The position numbers and the translations under genes are program-made. Of a stretch of 64,000 nt of DNA, positions 50,894 to 60,440 are shown piece after piece. The notes under the pieces were generated by a model, which ran no database searches, was not told where the DNA came from, and was given only the letters and a program-made list of their open reading frames with translations. Source of the stretch: Laedolimicola sp934402125 (GTDB lineage: Bacteria > Bacillota > Clostridia > Lachnospirales > Lachnospiraceae); NCBI RefSeq assembly GCF_052065835.1, contig NZ_JBQHTG010000001.1:434001-498000 (forward strand), read 5' to 3'. How positions within the stretch are numbered: the first letter of the stretch is position 1; every line of letters begins with the position of its first letter.

Positions 50894-51811
50894 TCAGGAA
50901 AACAGCTTCTCCTTGTATACGCCGTCCGCAATCAGCTTCTTAAAGGAATCTACTACAGACTGCTTGTCCTCCTTGTAAGTAACGCCAAACCATTTATCCT
51001 TGGTCTCCAGCACGCTTACGGTTGCTTTGCCGCTCTTCAGAAGACCGTCGATGATACCCGGAAGCAGGTACTCTGCCTTGATATCTCCGGGCTTAACGCC
51101 CTTTAAGAATTCCGCAAAGCCGGTCTCTACCACATCCAGGAACTCCGGCGTCAGTCCCCACATATTCATGGATACGTAGCTGTTCGCGTCGATGGGAACC
51201 AGCTTGCCATCCTCGCCCGGTACTGCCGCGCCGCCCTCGTATTTCACGATGCCGCCGGTCTCTACCACGTCTGTCAGGAAGCCGTCCTTCACCTGGCATA
51301 CGCCTCTGGTTACCGCGCCGTTGTCACTTAAAGTATTGCCCAGAATGAAGCCTGCCATGCAGAAATCGAACTTTCCCGTCTCCTCATGATCGGCCACCAG
51401 GTAGTCATGTACCTTTACAAAGGCTTCCTTACCGTAATAATCGTCCGCGTTGATTACCACAAAGGGCTCCTCCAGAAGACCCTTGCAGCTTAAAACTGCC
51501 TGACCGGTTCCCCAGGGCTTAGTCCGTCCTTCCGGTACCAAAAAGCCTTCCGGCAGATTGTCGATGGCCTGGAACGCGTATTCTACCTCCGTAATCTTCT
51601 CGATCCGGTTTCCGATGATTTCCCTGAAATCCTTCTCCAGATCCTTGCGGATAATGAATACTACCTTATTGAAGCCTGCCTCCAGAGCGTCATGGATGGA
51701 ATAATCCATGATAATCTCTCCGTTCGGTCCTACCGGCTCCAGCTGCTTAATTCCTCCGCCGAAGCGGCTTCCGATTCCTGCGGCCATTACTACCAGCGCT
51801 GTTTTTTTCAT
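50894..51811 (-). CDS. sugar-nucleotide nucleotidyltransferase family protein
   Basis: 305 residues. The NTP-transferase fold has the nucleotide-binding VVMAAGIGSRFGGGIKQLEPVGPNGE, PWGTGQAVLSCKGLL and the metal Asp in VINADDYYG. Such enzymes couple NTP to a sugar phosphate. The closest general type is the glucose-1-phosphate uridylyl/thymidylyltransferase-like group, but the exact sugar is not evident. It lies downstream of glmM by 36 bases, so both may serve cell-wall or glycan precursors. Confidence 0.85.
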   Translation of the reverse strand: MKKTALVVMAAGIGSRFGGGIKQLEPVGPNGEIIMDYSIHDALEAGFNKVVFIIRKDLEKDFREIIGNRIEKITEVEYAFQAIDNLPEGFLVPEGRTKPWGTGQAVLSCKGLLEEPFVVINADDYYGKEAFVKVHDYLVADHEETGKFDFCMAGFILGNTLSDNGAVTRGVCQVKDGFLTDVVETGGIVKYEGGAAVPGEDGKLVPIDANSYVSMNMWGLTPEFLDVVETGFAEFLKGVKPGDIKAEYLLPGIIDGLLKSGKATVSVLETKDKWFGVTYKEDKQSVVDSFKKLIADGVYKEKLFS

Positions 51812-51847
51812 GTGTCATATCCTCCCTTTTTTTGGTATCTTCTACCT

Positions 51848-53179
51848 TTATACACTCTTCATTGCATTGATGATGTGTAATACATTCTCTTCACAAAGCT
51901 CATCTGTCAGGGCTTCCACCATAACGCGGAGCAGCGGCTCGGTACCGCTCTTTCTCACCAGAACGCGGCCCTCTGTTCCCAGACGCTCCTCCACCTCGCG
52001 GATGGCCTTCTGCACCTCCGGATGGTTCAGGGTTTCGTCCATATCCTGCACCCGGAGATTCTCCAGAAGCTGCGGATAGATCTTTACCTCGCCTGCCAGG
52101 GTACCCAGAGACGCCTTTTTCTCCAGCATAACCTCCATGATCTTCAGAGAAGTCAGGATTCCGTCTCCTGTGGTGGCATGCTTGCTGAAAATGATATGTC
52201 CGGACTGCTCGCCGCCCAGCTGATAACCATTTTTTACCATATTCTCATAGACATACTTGTCGCCCACTGCGGTCTTCTCATAACGCATTCCCACCTGATC
52301 GCAGGCCTTGTAGAGACCCAGGTTGGACATAACGGTGGTAACGATGGTGTTGTCTTTCAGGGCGCCCTGCTCCATCATGTACTTTCCGCACACATAGAGA
52401 ATCCGGTCGCCGTCCACTACTTCGCCGTTCTCGTCTACGGCGATACAGCGGTCCGCGTCTCCGTCATAAGCAAAGCCCACGTCCAGTCCCTGCTCTTTGA
52501 CAAACTTCTGCAGCACCTCGATATGGGTAGATCCACAGTTGGTGTTAATGTTGGTGCCGTCCGGCTCATTGTTGATCACATAGGTCTTGGCTCCCAGTGC
52601 GTCGAATACGCTCTTGGCGATAGCTGAGGAGCTTCCGTTGGAGCAGTCCAGTCCTACCCGGATATTCTTAAAGGAACGGGTGGGCAGAGAAATCAGATAA
52701 CCAATATAGCGGTTTCTTCCCGCCGCGAAATCAATGGTTCTTCCGATATTCTCTCTGGTAGCCAGCGGACGCTCTTCGGTTTTACCGTCGATATAGGCCT
52801 CGATTTTCTCCTCTACCTCAGCCTCCAGCTTATGGCCCTGGCCATTGATGACCTTGATTCCGTTGTCATAGAAGGGATTGTGGCTGGCGGAAATCATAAT
52901 ACCGCAGTCAAAGCCCTCGGTACGTACCACATAAGACACGCTGGGCGTCGTCGTTACATGGAGCAGATACGCGTCCGCGCCTGAGGCTGTGATGCCTGCC
53001 GCCAGGGCGTACTCAAACATATAGCTGCTTCTTCTTGTATCTTTACCAATCACAATTTTTGCCTTGTGATCTCTTCCATAATACCATCCCAGGTATCTTC
53101 CTACCTTAAATGCATGTTCTACGGTCAGTTTTACATTGGCCTCTCCGCGAAAGCCGTCGGTTCCAAAATACTTTCCCAT
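51848..53179 (-). CDS. glmM: phosphoglucosamine mutase
   Basis: 443 residues. It converts glucosamine-6-phosphate to glucosamine-1-phosphate for UDP-GlcNAc. Motifs are MGKYFGTDGFRGEAN, the phosphoserine loop ISASHNPFYDNGIKV, metal-binding AYDGDADRCIAVDE, GGEQSGHIIF and C-terminal RKSGTEPLLRVMVE. Length and motifs are those of GlmM rather than other hexose phosphate mutases. Confidence 0.96.
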   Translation of the reverse strand: MGKYFGTDGFRGEANVKLTVEHAFKVGRYLGWYYGRDHKAKIVIGKDTRRSSYMFEYALAAGITASGADAYLLHVTTTPSVSYVVRTEGFDCGIMISASHNPFYDNGIKVINGQGHKLEAEVEEKIEAYIDGKTEERPLATRENIGRTIDFAAGRNRYIGYLISLPTRSFKNIRVGLDCSNGSSSAIAKSVFDALGAKTYVINNEPDGTNINTNCGSTHIEVLQKFVKEQGLDVGFAYDGDADRCIAVDENGEVVDGDRILYVCGKYMMEQGALKDNTIVTTVMSNLGLYKACDQVGMRYEKTAVGDKYVYENMVKNGYQLGGEQSGHIIFSKHATTGDGILTSLKIMEVMLEKKASLGTLAGEVKIYPQLLENLRVQDMDETLNHPEVQKAIREVEERLGTEGRVLVRKSGTEPLLRVMVEALTDELCEENVLHIINAMKSV

Positions 53180-53199
53180 ATTAAACTCCTTTTACTGTC

Positions 53200-53219
53200 A
53201 AAAGGGCGCACTGCGCCCT
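53200..53219 (-). terminator. terminator of dus
   Basis: AGGGCGC / GCGCCCT with a 3-base loop and TTTTG on the minus strand. Confidence 0.5.
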
Positions 53220-53268
53220 GACTCATTCTTTGCCCCTATTATAGCAGACTTTGGAAAATACACAAGAT

Positions 53269-54255
53269 TTATTTTGCCCCCAGTCGCCCCGGCGGATGGA
53301 TCCGGCAGCTTCCGACCAGCTCCCGGACGCTGTCCAGATAGGCCGCAAGATTCTGGGCTTTTTTTATCTTTTTCCCGTATTTTTCCCCGTGTTCAAAGAG
53401 ATGGATCTGGTAAAACCAGAGCTCCTTCACCTTAAACAGCACGTTGCGTTCCCCGATATCCAGAGCCAGATATCCGTCCACAATCCGCCGGTGAAATTCC
53501 AGGAAGCTGTCCCGCTGCTGCTTTTCGTTCCATTCCTTTTCGCCCCGGATCACAGGCAGCAGCCCCGGATTCAGGATAAGCCCACGGCCCAGCATCAGCC
53601 GGTCTGTTTCCGGAAATTCCGCTTCGAATTCCTTTACCTGCTTTTCCGTAAACAGATCGCCGTTATAGCACAGGGGAGCCCTGCTCTCCTGCAGGGCGTA
53701 ACGAAAGCTCTCTTTTCTTGGGGTATTTTTATAATAATCTGCCTGCAAACGGGGATGCAGAATCAACTCCTCCAGAGGGTACTGATTGTAAATGGCAAGT
53801 AATTTTCCAAATTCTTCCTCGCTTTCCATGCCGAGGCGGGTCTTTACCGACAGCCTCATGCCGGAGGGCAGCTTCTGAAAAACCTCCTCCAGAAAACAGT
53901 CCAGCTCCTCCGGATACGCCAGAAAGCCGGATCCCTTTCCCCGGGTTACCACCGTCCTGGAGGGGCAGCCCAGATTCAGATTGATTTCCGGATAACCCAT
54001 TTCCTGCAGGATCTCCGCCAGCTCCAGAAAGCCCTCCGCCCGGTTAGTCAGAATCTGCGGCACCACATACAGTCCCTTATTGTGCTCCGGCAGAACCTCA
54101 TTTTGCTCCTTCGTCTTCATGCTGCGTTTTTCATGGGGCTCCAGAAAAGGGGTAAAATATTTATCCGACGGGCCGTAAACGGCCGCCTGGGCATTGCGGT
54201 AAATAAAGGTAGTGACGCCCTCCATGGGGGCCAGATAGATCTGGGGTGACGGCAT
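53269..54255 (-). CDS. dus: tRNA-dihydrouridine synthase family protein
   Basis: 328 residues, TIM-barrel flavoprotein reducing uridine in tRNA. It has IYLAPMEGVTTFIYRNA, LNLGCPSRTVVTRGKGSG with the catalytic Cys, SVKTRLGME, and LMLGRGLILNPGL. The C-terminal helical domain is present but short. It belongs to the divergent Dus group common in Clostridia; which uridine it modifies is unknown. Confidence 0.92.
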   Translation of the reverse strand: MPSPQIYLAPMEGVTTFIYRNAQAAVYGPSDKYFTPFLEPHEKRSMKTKEQNEVLPEHNKGLYVVPQILTNRAEGFLELAEILQEMGYPEINLNLGCPSRTVVTRGKGSGFLAYPEELDCFLEEVFQKLPSGMRLSVKTRLGMESEEEFGKLLAIYNQYPLEELILHPRLQADYYKNTPRKESFRYALQESRAPLCYNGDLFTEKQVKEFEAEFPETDRLMLGRGLILNPGLLPVIRGEKEWNEKQQRDSFLEFHRRIVDGYLALDIGERNVLFKVKELWFYQIHLFEHGEKYGKKIKKAQNLAAYLDSVRELVGSCRIHPPGRLGAK

Positions 54256-54327
54256 AGCGTGTGCTCCTGTTCTCTTTGGTTTTTTCTTTTTATCTTATCA
54301 TACCATCGGTTCTTTGTGAACCTTTGG

Positions 54328-54356
54328 TTGACCCCTTCCGGCTTTTGCGCTATTCT
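54328..54356 (+). promoter_or_regulatory. promoter of the 736-residue membrane protein
   Basis: TTGACC (54328-54333), 17-base spacer, TATTCT (54351-54356). Confidence 0.6.
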
Positions 54357-54387
54357 ATTTAAATAAGTATGTAATCCGGAGGTTTTT

Positions 54388-56598
54388 ATGTATACACTTT
54401 CCTACTTTCTGCTGGCCCTGTTCAGCCTCTATATCAGCGGCTTTGCCTTTTTCCGCTGGGACGCTTCCTTCCTGCGGAATATGGACTGCGCGCCTGTACA
54501 GGCTCTGTTGATTCTGGCCTTTGGCCTTCTGCTTGCTTCTGCCCTGGTGCTGCTATACCGGCTGATCCGGGAGCTGTCCGAGGAACGTCAGAAGCGGCTG
54601 GGGCTTATCCTGTTTCTGATCCTGGCTCTGGGACAGCTTGCCTTTCTCGCCCTGATCCGCCCACAGCTTCGCTACGATCCCTTAAAGATCTTCGATATGG
54701 CTGTGGAAATGCTGCGGACCCGTACCATTTCCGGCACCTATGAGACGGGGTATTTCGCCCGCTACACCAACAACTATCCCCTGACCATTCTGACCTACTG
54801 GTTTCTCCGGCTGCTGACCGGACTGGGCGTACCGGAAAGCACTTTTATGCTTGCGGTGCAGCTGGTCAATGTGGCCTGTATCCTTATTTCCCTGGGGCTC
54901 GGCTATCTGATTTTAAAGGAGCTGAAAGGAAGAACGGAAGCTGTCTTCTTCCTCGGCGTCTGCGCGCTCTGTCCCCTGTCCTATGTGTGGGCCGGGTATT
55001 TCTATACCGCCAACTGCTCCATGCCCTTTCTGATGGGAATCCTCTATCTCTGGATCCGGATCAAGGGGCTGTATGCTTCCGCTGACCGGACCGTCGGCGC
55101 TCCCTTCCATTCGATCGTTCTTCGGCTGGCAGGGCTGTCCGCCCTTCTCGGGCTTGTCACGGTCTTTGGCTTCAAGCTCCGGGCGACAGCCGCCATCGGA
55201 CTGATCGCAGCCTTTCTGGACGGCGCGCTGCTGCTCTGGCGCAGACGAAAGGAAGGCATGGCCGCCCTGGCCGGAAATCTGACGCGGACCCTGTGGGCCT
55301 CCGCCATCGCCTTTCTTCTGACGGCCTCCCTTTCCTTGGGCTTCTTCTCTGCGGCTGTAGATACTTATGTAAACTTTGATTACAAAAACACCGGCTTTCC
55401 CGCCGTCCACTGGGTCATGATGAGCGCCCGCTGGGACGGCTCCTTCGACCAAAACGATGAAAATTATACGGTAAGCTTTGCCACAAAGGAAGAAAAAACC
55501 GCTGCCGATGTAAAGGTCTTAAAGGAACGGCTGAAGGAGGCCGGACCGATGGGACTCCTTACCCTCTCCGGCCGGAAGCTTTTGAACACCTGGGTGGACG
55601 GCACCGACAGCTTCCGGGCCGAGGACAGCTACGCTTCCTATGGAAAGCCCTATGACTATCTGATTGGAAATAAGAGCGGCCTGCTGCTTATCTACACCCA
55701 GGCCTTCCGCGCTTTACAAATGCTGGTCATCGGGCTGGGATCCCTCTGTGCCCTCGCCGCGCTCCGGCGCAGGAAAAAGCCCTCCCGGATTTTTCTCCTG
55801 CAGCTGACACTGCTTGGCGGCATGGCCTTCCACCTTCTCTGGGAGACCAACCCCCTTTACAGTATCGGCTTCACCTACCTGTGCCTGATGCTCCTGGCCG
55901 ACGGAATAGCCCGTTTTGCGAAAGCCCTTCCCGATTATACCCTGTCCGGTCGCCTCTGGCTGGTTCCTGCTGCAGGTACCCTTTTGCTTGCGCTGCTTCT
56001 GGCCTTTGCGAAAAAAGAGCTGGTAGATACGCCCATCGAGGCGTATGACTACGCCATAGATCAGTACCAGTACGCAGGCGGCTACGACGGCTACGTCACC
56101 TCCTACGACCAGACCTATGTACAGACCTTTGTGACCGACCAGCCCTTCAACCGGCTCTCCATCCGGGTTGTCAATCCGCTGGATGATTATAACCAGTCGG
56201 CCTTCTGTGTGCGTCTGACTGATGAAAATGGCGCAGTTGTCTACGAAAACAACCGCTTTCTGTCCGGTCTGGTGACAAAAAGCGCCCTCTATGAGTTTCT
56301 TCTGGAGGATATTGTGCCGAAGGGCAGAACAGCCTACACCTTGGAAATCTGGCCGGGATATATCGAAGACGAAAATAGTCTGGAATTCCTGTCCTACACC
56401 ACCGGAAACTGGGATCTCTATCCGGACGGGCAGCTGACGGTAGGCGGCGAAACTGTGGAAAAGGGAGATCTGGCCTTTGCGGTGTACCGGTATCAGGTGA
56501 CGACTTATTTCAGTCTGAAGCAGTATCTGGCGCTGTGCGCAGGGCTGCTGCTCCTCTCCGTCGCCGTGACGCTGCTGGCGCGGAAAGAGATTCTATAA
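54388..56598 (+). CDS. large polytopic membrane protein, probable GT-C glycosyltransferase
   Basis: 736 residues with about twelve or more transmembrane helices (about 1-545) and a C-terminal extracellular domain (about 560-700, beta-rich) followed by a last helix (about 710-730). The first loop holds RYDPLKIFDMAVEM and YTNNYPLTILTYWFLRLL, similar in position to the acidic first loop of GT-C transferases that use polyprenyl-phosphate sugars. No exact family motif is certain. ATG 54388 follows GGAGG. It converges with a GT39-type gene across a long palindrome. Confidence 0.7.
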   Translation: MYTLSYFLLALFSLYISGFAFFRWDASFLRNMDCAPVQALLILAFGLLLASALVLLYRLIRELSEERQKRLGLILFLILALGQLAFLALIRPQLRYDPLKIFDMAVEMLRTRTISGTYETGYFARYTNNYPLTILTYWFLRLLTGLGVPESTFMLAVQLVNVACILISLGLGYLILKELKGRTEAVFFLGVCALCPLSYVWAGYFYTANCSMPFLMGILYLWIRIKGLYASADRTVGAPFHSIVLRLAGLSALLGLVTVFGFKLRATAAIGLIAAFLDGALLLWRRRKEGMAALAGNLTRTLWASAIAFLLTASLSLGFFSAAVDTYVNFDYKNTGFPAVHWVMMSARWDGSFDQNDENYTVSFATKEEKTAADVKVLKERLKEAGPMGLLTLSGRKLLNTWVDGTDSFRAEDSYASYGKPYDYLIGNKSGLLLIYTQAFRALQMLVIGLGSLCALAALRRRKKPSRIFLLQLTLLGGMAFHLLWETNPLYSIGFTYLCLMLLADGIARFAKALPDYTLSGRLWLVPAAGTLLLALLLAFAKKELVDTPIEAYDYAIDQYQYAGGYDGYVTSYDQTYVQTFVTDQPFNRLSIRVVNPLDDYNQSAFCVRLTDENGAVVYENNRFLSGLVTKSALYEFLLEDIVPKGRTAYTLEIWPGYIEDENSLEFLSYTTGNWDLYPDGQLTVGGETVEKGDLAFAVYRYQVTTYFSLKQYLALCAGLLLLSVAVTLLARKEIL

Positions 56599-56625
56599 AT
56601 AAAGACGGCGGGAAATCAAACAAAT

Positions 56626-56760
56626 AGGACGCTCATTTTCCATATCCCATGTTCGCCCGTTTCTCATTACAGCAGTATGTCTAGCTCGGACTAAAGTCCG
56701 TTCTATCCATACAGCTGTTTCGAAAAGGCGAACATCTGGATATTGGAAAACTGGCGTCCT
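56626..56760. repeat. 135-bp imperfect palindrome between convergent genes
   Basis: Outer arms AGGACGC, TTTTCCA, TATCC and ATGTTCGCC (56626-56670) pair in order with the reverse complements ending GCGTCCT at 56760. Inner arms CAGTATG/CATACAG and CGGACT/AGTCCG form further stems. The palindrome abuts the stop codon of the GT39 gene. It may act as a two-way terminator, or be a MITE-like insertion. Confidence 0.75.
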
Positions 56761-58416
56761 TTAATCTTTATTTGCCAGCAGCAGATATTCCGCATTTTCA
56801 TGCAGCACTTCCGTATTCTGTAATAGCTCTATATTCTCTTCGTAATGGAGCCGGTCTACGTAGAGAACCGCCCGGCCATCTTCCCGCAGGAAGCCTTCGA
56901 TTCCGCCGTCCTCGCAGTGGAAATCTCCGCTGATCTCCGCCAGAAACAGCATATTCTGATCCCACTCCCCGATGTTCGTCGGGTCCTCCCCCGGCACATA
57001 AACGTAAGCTCTTTCTCCCGCGCAGGCGGCGTCCCGGCTGACGCTTTCCCGGATAAAAAGCTGGAAGGGATCCCCGTGGGCTTCCCGAATTACATGAAAA
57101 TACGCGTTTTTCATGTAAATTGCAACAAGTATGACGCTGCAGATTGCGGCAGTTATACCCACCAGGGTGCGAAACCAGGTGAATTTTCCACTTGCGCATG
57201 TGATTTTTCCACTGTAGTCCACAGACTGCATTCTGAGAACCGCCGTTGCGTCTTCGGAATCTATAGCCTGTCTGCTATCCGGCAGGGTCTCTCCCGCCAG
57301 CGGCAGCCGTATGAGCCAGCCCAGAATCACCGCAGTCCCTAAAGCCAGCGGCACGGTACAGGGATAGCAATACCAGATAAGCTTGGTTCCAATAGCGGAA
57401 AAGCTTAAAAAGGGAAACATAAACCATAACAGGATTCCGCCTCCCTGCTCCAGCAGTTCCCGGTTCCATGCCTTCTTTTTCCACAAAACCAGCAGACCAC
57501 CCAGAATTCCGACTGCGCAGATGAGCAGCTGCCAGCGATAGATAAAGCCCTCTGCCCCAAATACTGTGTCATAATAGAAACGGAAAGGAAACTGATGTCC
57601 CTCAAAGTTGGAGCTGCCGGTACGGGCCAGCAGATCTACCTCTATCATCTTTTTCAGAAAGAAGAGGCCGTCCTTTGTAAAGCGCCAGCCAAACCACAGC
57701 AATAGGGGAGCGAAAACGGACAGCAGAAAGCCGCCCCATTCTTTCTTTGTGAAACGCAGCATTTCCCCATTTGCCAGCAGATACATAGCGCCAATGGCCA
57801 TAATCATACCCGCATGCCAGCTTTTGGTCAGAAAGGCCAGGGAGAACATCAGACCACAGAGATATACGTTTTTATGGTTCTTCTTCACGGACAGCATGGC
57901 CAGCATAGCCAGCGTAAAGAACAAAAGATACAGCGAATCCGCGTCGGCTGCCCGGGCCAGATGGGCAGACAGGGGGCGTTCATTGGCGCAGAAAAAGCCC
58001 AGCACCAGAAGGGAAGATTCCCTGTTGTACCGTTTTGCGAAGAGCGCACAGGCCAGACCCGTCAGCAGATAGGCCAGGGCCGAAGCAAACCGCAGGCCGA
58101 ACACGCTGTAACCGAAGAGCCGAAAACCCAGCAGGATGCCCCAGTAGCTGACGGAGGGCTTCAAGTTCCAGTCGTCCACCTGACCATTGTAAGTGTGCTG
58201 GATATAATCCCCATTCCGGATCATTTCATAGGCGTTGACCCCGTGACGGGCCTCGTCCCAGGAATCCACATACGGTACGTCCAGGCAGCGGAAGCAGTAA
58301 AAGGCAAGCGCAAGGGCGCCTGCCGCAAAGAATACCCAGTAATATTTTTCGAACAGTCTAAGCAGGAATCGGTAACCTTCCGCGACTTTATCTGTCAGCT
58401 TTTTCCCTGTAACCAT
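56761..58416 (-). CDS. GT39 (PMT/ArnT-like) membrane glycosyltransferase
   Basis: 551 residues with about eleven transmembrane helices. The first extracellular loop has the hallmark acidic motif DSWDEARHGVNAYEMIRNGD, followed by KPSVSYWG and later ARAADADSLYL, as in ArnT/PMT proteins that transfer a sugar from a lipid-phosphate donor to an envelope acceptor. It is followed downstream by SGNH and two GT2 genes that may make such lipid-phosphate sugars. The donor and acceptor are inferred. Confidence 0.88.
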   Translation of the reverse strand: MVTGKKLTDKVAEGYRFLLRLFEKYYWVFFAAGALALAFYCFRCLDVPYVDSWDEARHGVNAYEMIRNGDYIQHTYNGQVDDWNLKPSVSYWGILLGFRLFGYSVFGLRFASALAYLLTGLACALFAKRYNRESSLLVLGFFCANERPLSAHLARAADADSLYLLFFTLAMLAMLSVKKNHKNVYLCGLMFSLAFLTKSWHAGMIMAIGAMYLLANGEMLRFTKKEWGGFLLSVFAPLLLWFGWRFTKDGLFFLKKMIEVDLLARTGSSNFEGHQFPFRFYYDTVFGAEGFIYRWQLLICAVGILGGLLVLWKKKAWNRELLEQGGGILLWFMFPFLSFSAIGTKLIWYCYPCTVPLALGTAVILGWLIRLPLAGETLPDSRQAIDSEDATAVLRMQSVDYSGKITCASGKFTWFRTLVGITAAICSVILVAIYMKNAYFHVIREAHGDPFQLFIRESVSRDAACAGERAYVYVPGEDPTNIGEWDQNMLFLAEISGDFHCEDGGIEGFLREDGRAVLYVDRLHYEENIELLQNTEVLHENAEYLLLANKD

Positions 58417-58417
58417 G

Positions 58418-59515
58418 TCATTCTCCCAACATACTCTCTAACGTGCCGCAGTACACACTGTACATGACCGCCGCGAACTGATCGTAGCCTGCTGCGCCCG
58501 GATGCAGGGCGTCGCCCTCTTCAAAGTTTGCCCCGCTGTTGTGCATCAGTCCCAGGGGAATCAGCACCACGTTTTTTTTATGACCAAACCTTTTTGCCAT
58601 GGCCTTCATCAGATCCATCACCCGCTTGTCGGAACGGTTCTTGAACTCTCCCGGCAGGAAGGCCTTACCGTCCTGCTTCACCATGGTTCCGATTTTCTCC
58701 TGATCTCCCCAGTACAGGGTATTCACCAGATAAATGGGAATGTCGCTTTCGTGACGGCGGATATTATCCACCATCTGCGCGATGGCGTCTACCGTATCGG
58801 AAGGATCGTCCTTCAGACCGTTGGTTCCCAGAAAGATCTGAATCGCGTCCGGATCGATCCCGGTGGACAGCTTATAATACTTCCAGTCAAACATATTCTG
58901 AACCGGATCGTAAAAGGGCTGGACTCCTTCCTTTTTGCCATCAGAATAGAACTCCGTCGGCTCCAGATAGTCCTGTGCCGAAAAGCCGCTCCGTCCCTCA
59001 TGGCTGTACCGCGTCCAGCCTCTTGTTCCCGCAAAGGTGATTTTGTCGCCGGACAGATGGTAAATGGTCCGGTACCATTCCCGTCCGTCTGACAGACTGT
59101 CACCGATATTTACGAGAGAATATTCCCCGTCCAGCTGCTCCACCACGTGGAGGGTGCTTTTTAGGGTTTTCACTTCATTTACATTGTAATCATATACCGT
59201 CAGAGTCAGGTCGTAATCACCCACCTGCTCCTTTTTTCCGGTCACGGAGAACCGGTCCTCCAGATTCTCGCCGATTTCGCAATCCCAGTTGCAGGCATAG
59301 CCGTCCCGCAGCCCGGACCAGACCACCTGGTCGTCATACAGCTCTACGGTGCTTCCCACCGCCACATAGATGTCCTCCGGCAGATAAGCTTCCACCTGCG
59401 GTCTGTATTTTTTCAGCTCCAGCTGCAGAATCACATTCCAGACCAGCAGCCCGATGATGACCGCCGCCGGAATCAGCAGAAGAAGCTTCTTTTTATCTCT
59501 GATTCTGCTCAACAT
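58418..59515 (-). CDS. membrane-anchored SGNH/GDSL hydrolase
   Basis: 365 residues. One N-terminal transmembrane helix (LLLLIPAAVIIGLLVWNVI) is followed by a beta domain (about 40-130) and an SGNH esterase domain: block I NIGDSLSDG, block III LGTNGLKDD, block V DALHPGAAG with Asp and His. Such enzymes deacylate or remodel surface polysaccharides. It overlaps the following GT2 gene by 23 bases and the GT39 gene is 1 base away, so the cluster is one transcript. Confidence 0.9.
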   Translation of the reverse strand: MLSRIRDKKKLLLLIPAAVIIGLLVWNVILQLELKKYRPQVEAYLPEDIYVAVGSTVELYDDQVVWSGLRDGYACNWDCEIGENLEDRFSVTGKKEQVGDYDLTLTVYDYNVNEVKTLKSTLHVVEQLDGEYSLVNIGDSLSDGREWYRTIYHLSGDKITFAGTRGWTRYSHEGRSGFSAQDYLEPTEFYSDGKKEGVQPFYDPVQNMFDWKYYKLSTGIDPDAIQIFLGTNGLKDDPSDTVDAIAQMVDNIRRHESDIPIYLVNTLYWGDQEKIGTMVKQDGKAFLPGEFKNRSDKRVMDLMKAMAKRFGHKKNVVLIPLGLMHNSGANFEEGDALHPGAAGYDQFAAVMYSVYCGTLESMLGE

Positions 59516-60437
59516 TTGTCTCCTTACAGATGAAAATGGGCCGGTGCTTGGTTTCCATATAGGTCTTCGCCAGATATTCGCCCAGAATTCCGATACAGAA
59601 CAGCTGGATACCGCCCAGGAAGATGATGATACAGGTCATGGACGGCCAGCCGGACACAGGATCCCCGTACAGAACGGTCCGTATGATAATAAAGCACAGG
59701 GCCAGGAATGCCACCACGCAGAAGAAGACGCCCAGAAAGGCAGCCATTACCAGGGGCGCCGTCGTAAAGCCTACGATTCCCTCGATGCTGTAAATCAGAA
59801 GCTTCCAGAAGGACCACTTGGTCTCCCCTGCGCTCCGCTCTACATTTTCATACTCCAGCCATTTGGTCTGAAAGCCTACCCAGCCGAACAGCCCCTTGGA
59901 AAACCGGTTATACTCTCCTAACCGCAGCAATTCGTCCACAAACTGTCTGGTCATCAGCCGGTAATCCCTGGCTCCGTCCACAATATCCGTCTTGGACAGC
60001 CGGTGCATCAGCGCGTAAAACCGTCTGGCAAAAAAGGAACGGATCGGCGGCTCGCCCTTCCGGGTCACACGGCGGGTTGCCACACAGTCATAATCCTCTG
60101 TGGTAATGATCTGATACATCTTCGGAAGAAGAGCCGGCGGATCCTGCAGATCCACATCCATAATCGCCACATAGTCGCCGTCCGCATAGGAAAGCCCCGC
60201 GTACATGGCCGCTTCCTTTCCGAAATTTCTCGAAAAGCTCACATATTTGATCCGGTCGTCCTGCTCTGCCAGCTTTTTCATTTCCGACAGGCTTTCGTCC
60301 TTCGAACCGTCATTTACAAACAAAACCTCCAGCCACGCCTGAGTCAGCTCAGCCGCAGTCCGGGTAATCGCCTCATAAAAGATAGGAATCGCTTCCTGCT
60401 CATTGTAGCAGGGAACAATAATCGAAATCTTGTCCAT
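59493..60437 (-). CDS. GT2 polyprenyl-phosphate glycosyltransferase
   Basis: 314 residues. The N-terminal GT-A domain has ISIIVPCYNEQEAIPIFYEA, NDGSKDESL and the DXD-like MDVDLQDPP. Two C-terminal transmembrane helices (about 230-290) follow, as in bactoprenol glucosyltransferases such as GtrB or DPM1-like enzymes. It likely makes a polyprenyl-phosphate sugar for the GT39/GT-C proteins. It starts 4 bases from its paralogue. Confidence 0.92.
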   Translation of the reverse strand: MDKISIIVPCYNEQEAIPIFYEAITRTAAELTQAWLEVLFVNDGSKDESLSEMKKLAEQDDRIKYVSFSRNFGKEAAMYAGLSYADGDYVAIMDVDLQDPPALLPKMYQIITTEDYDCVATRRVTRKGEPPIRSFFARRFYALMHRLSKTDIVDGARDYRLMTRQFVDELLRLGEYNRFSKGLFGWVGFQTKWLEYENVERSAGETKWSFWKLLIYSIEGIVGFTTAPLVMAAFLGVFFCVVAFLALCFIIIRTVLYGDPVSGWPSMTCIIIFLGGIQLFCIGILGEYLAKTYMETKHRPIFICKETNVEQNQR

Positions 60438-60440
60438 ATC

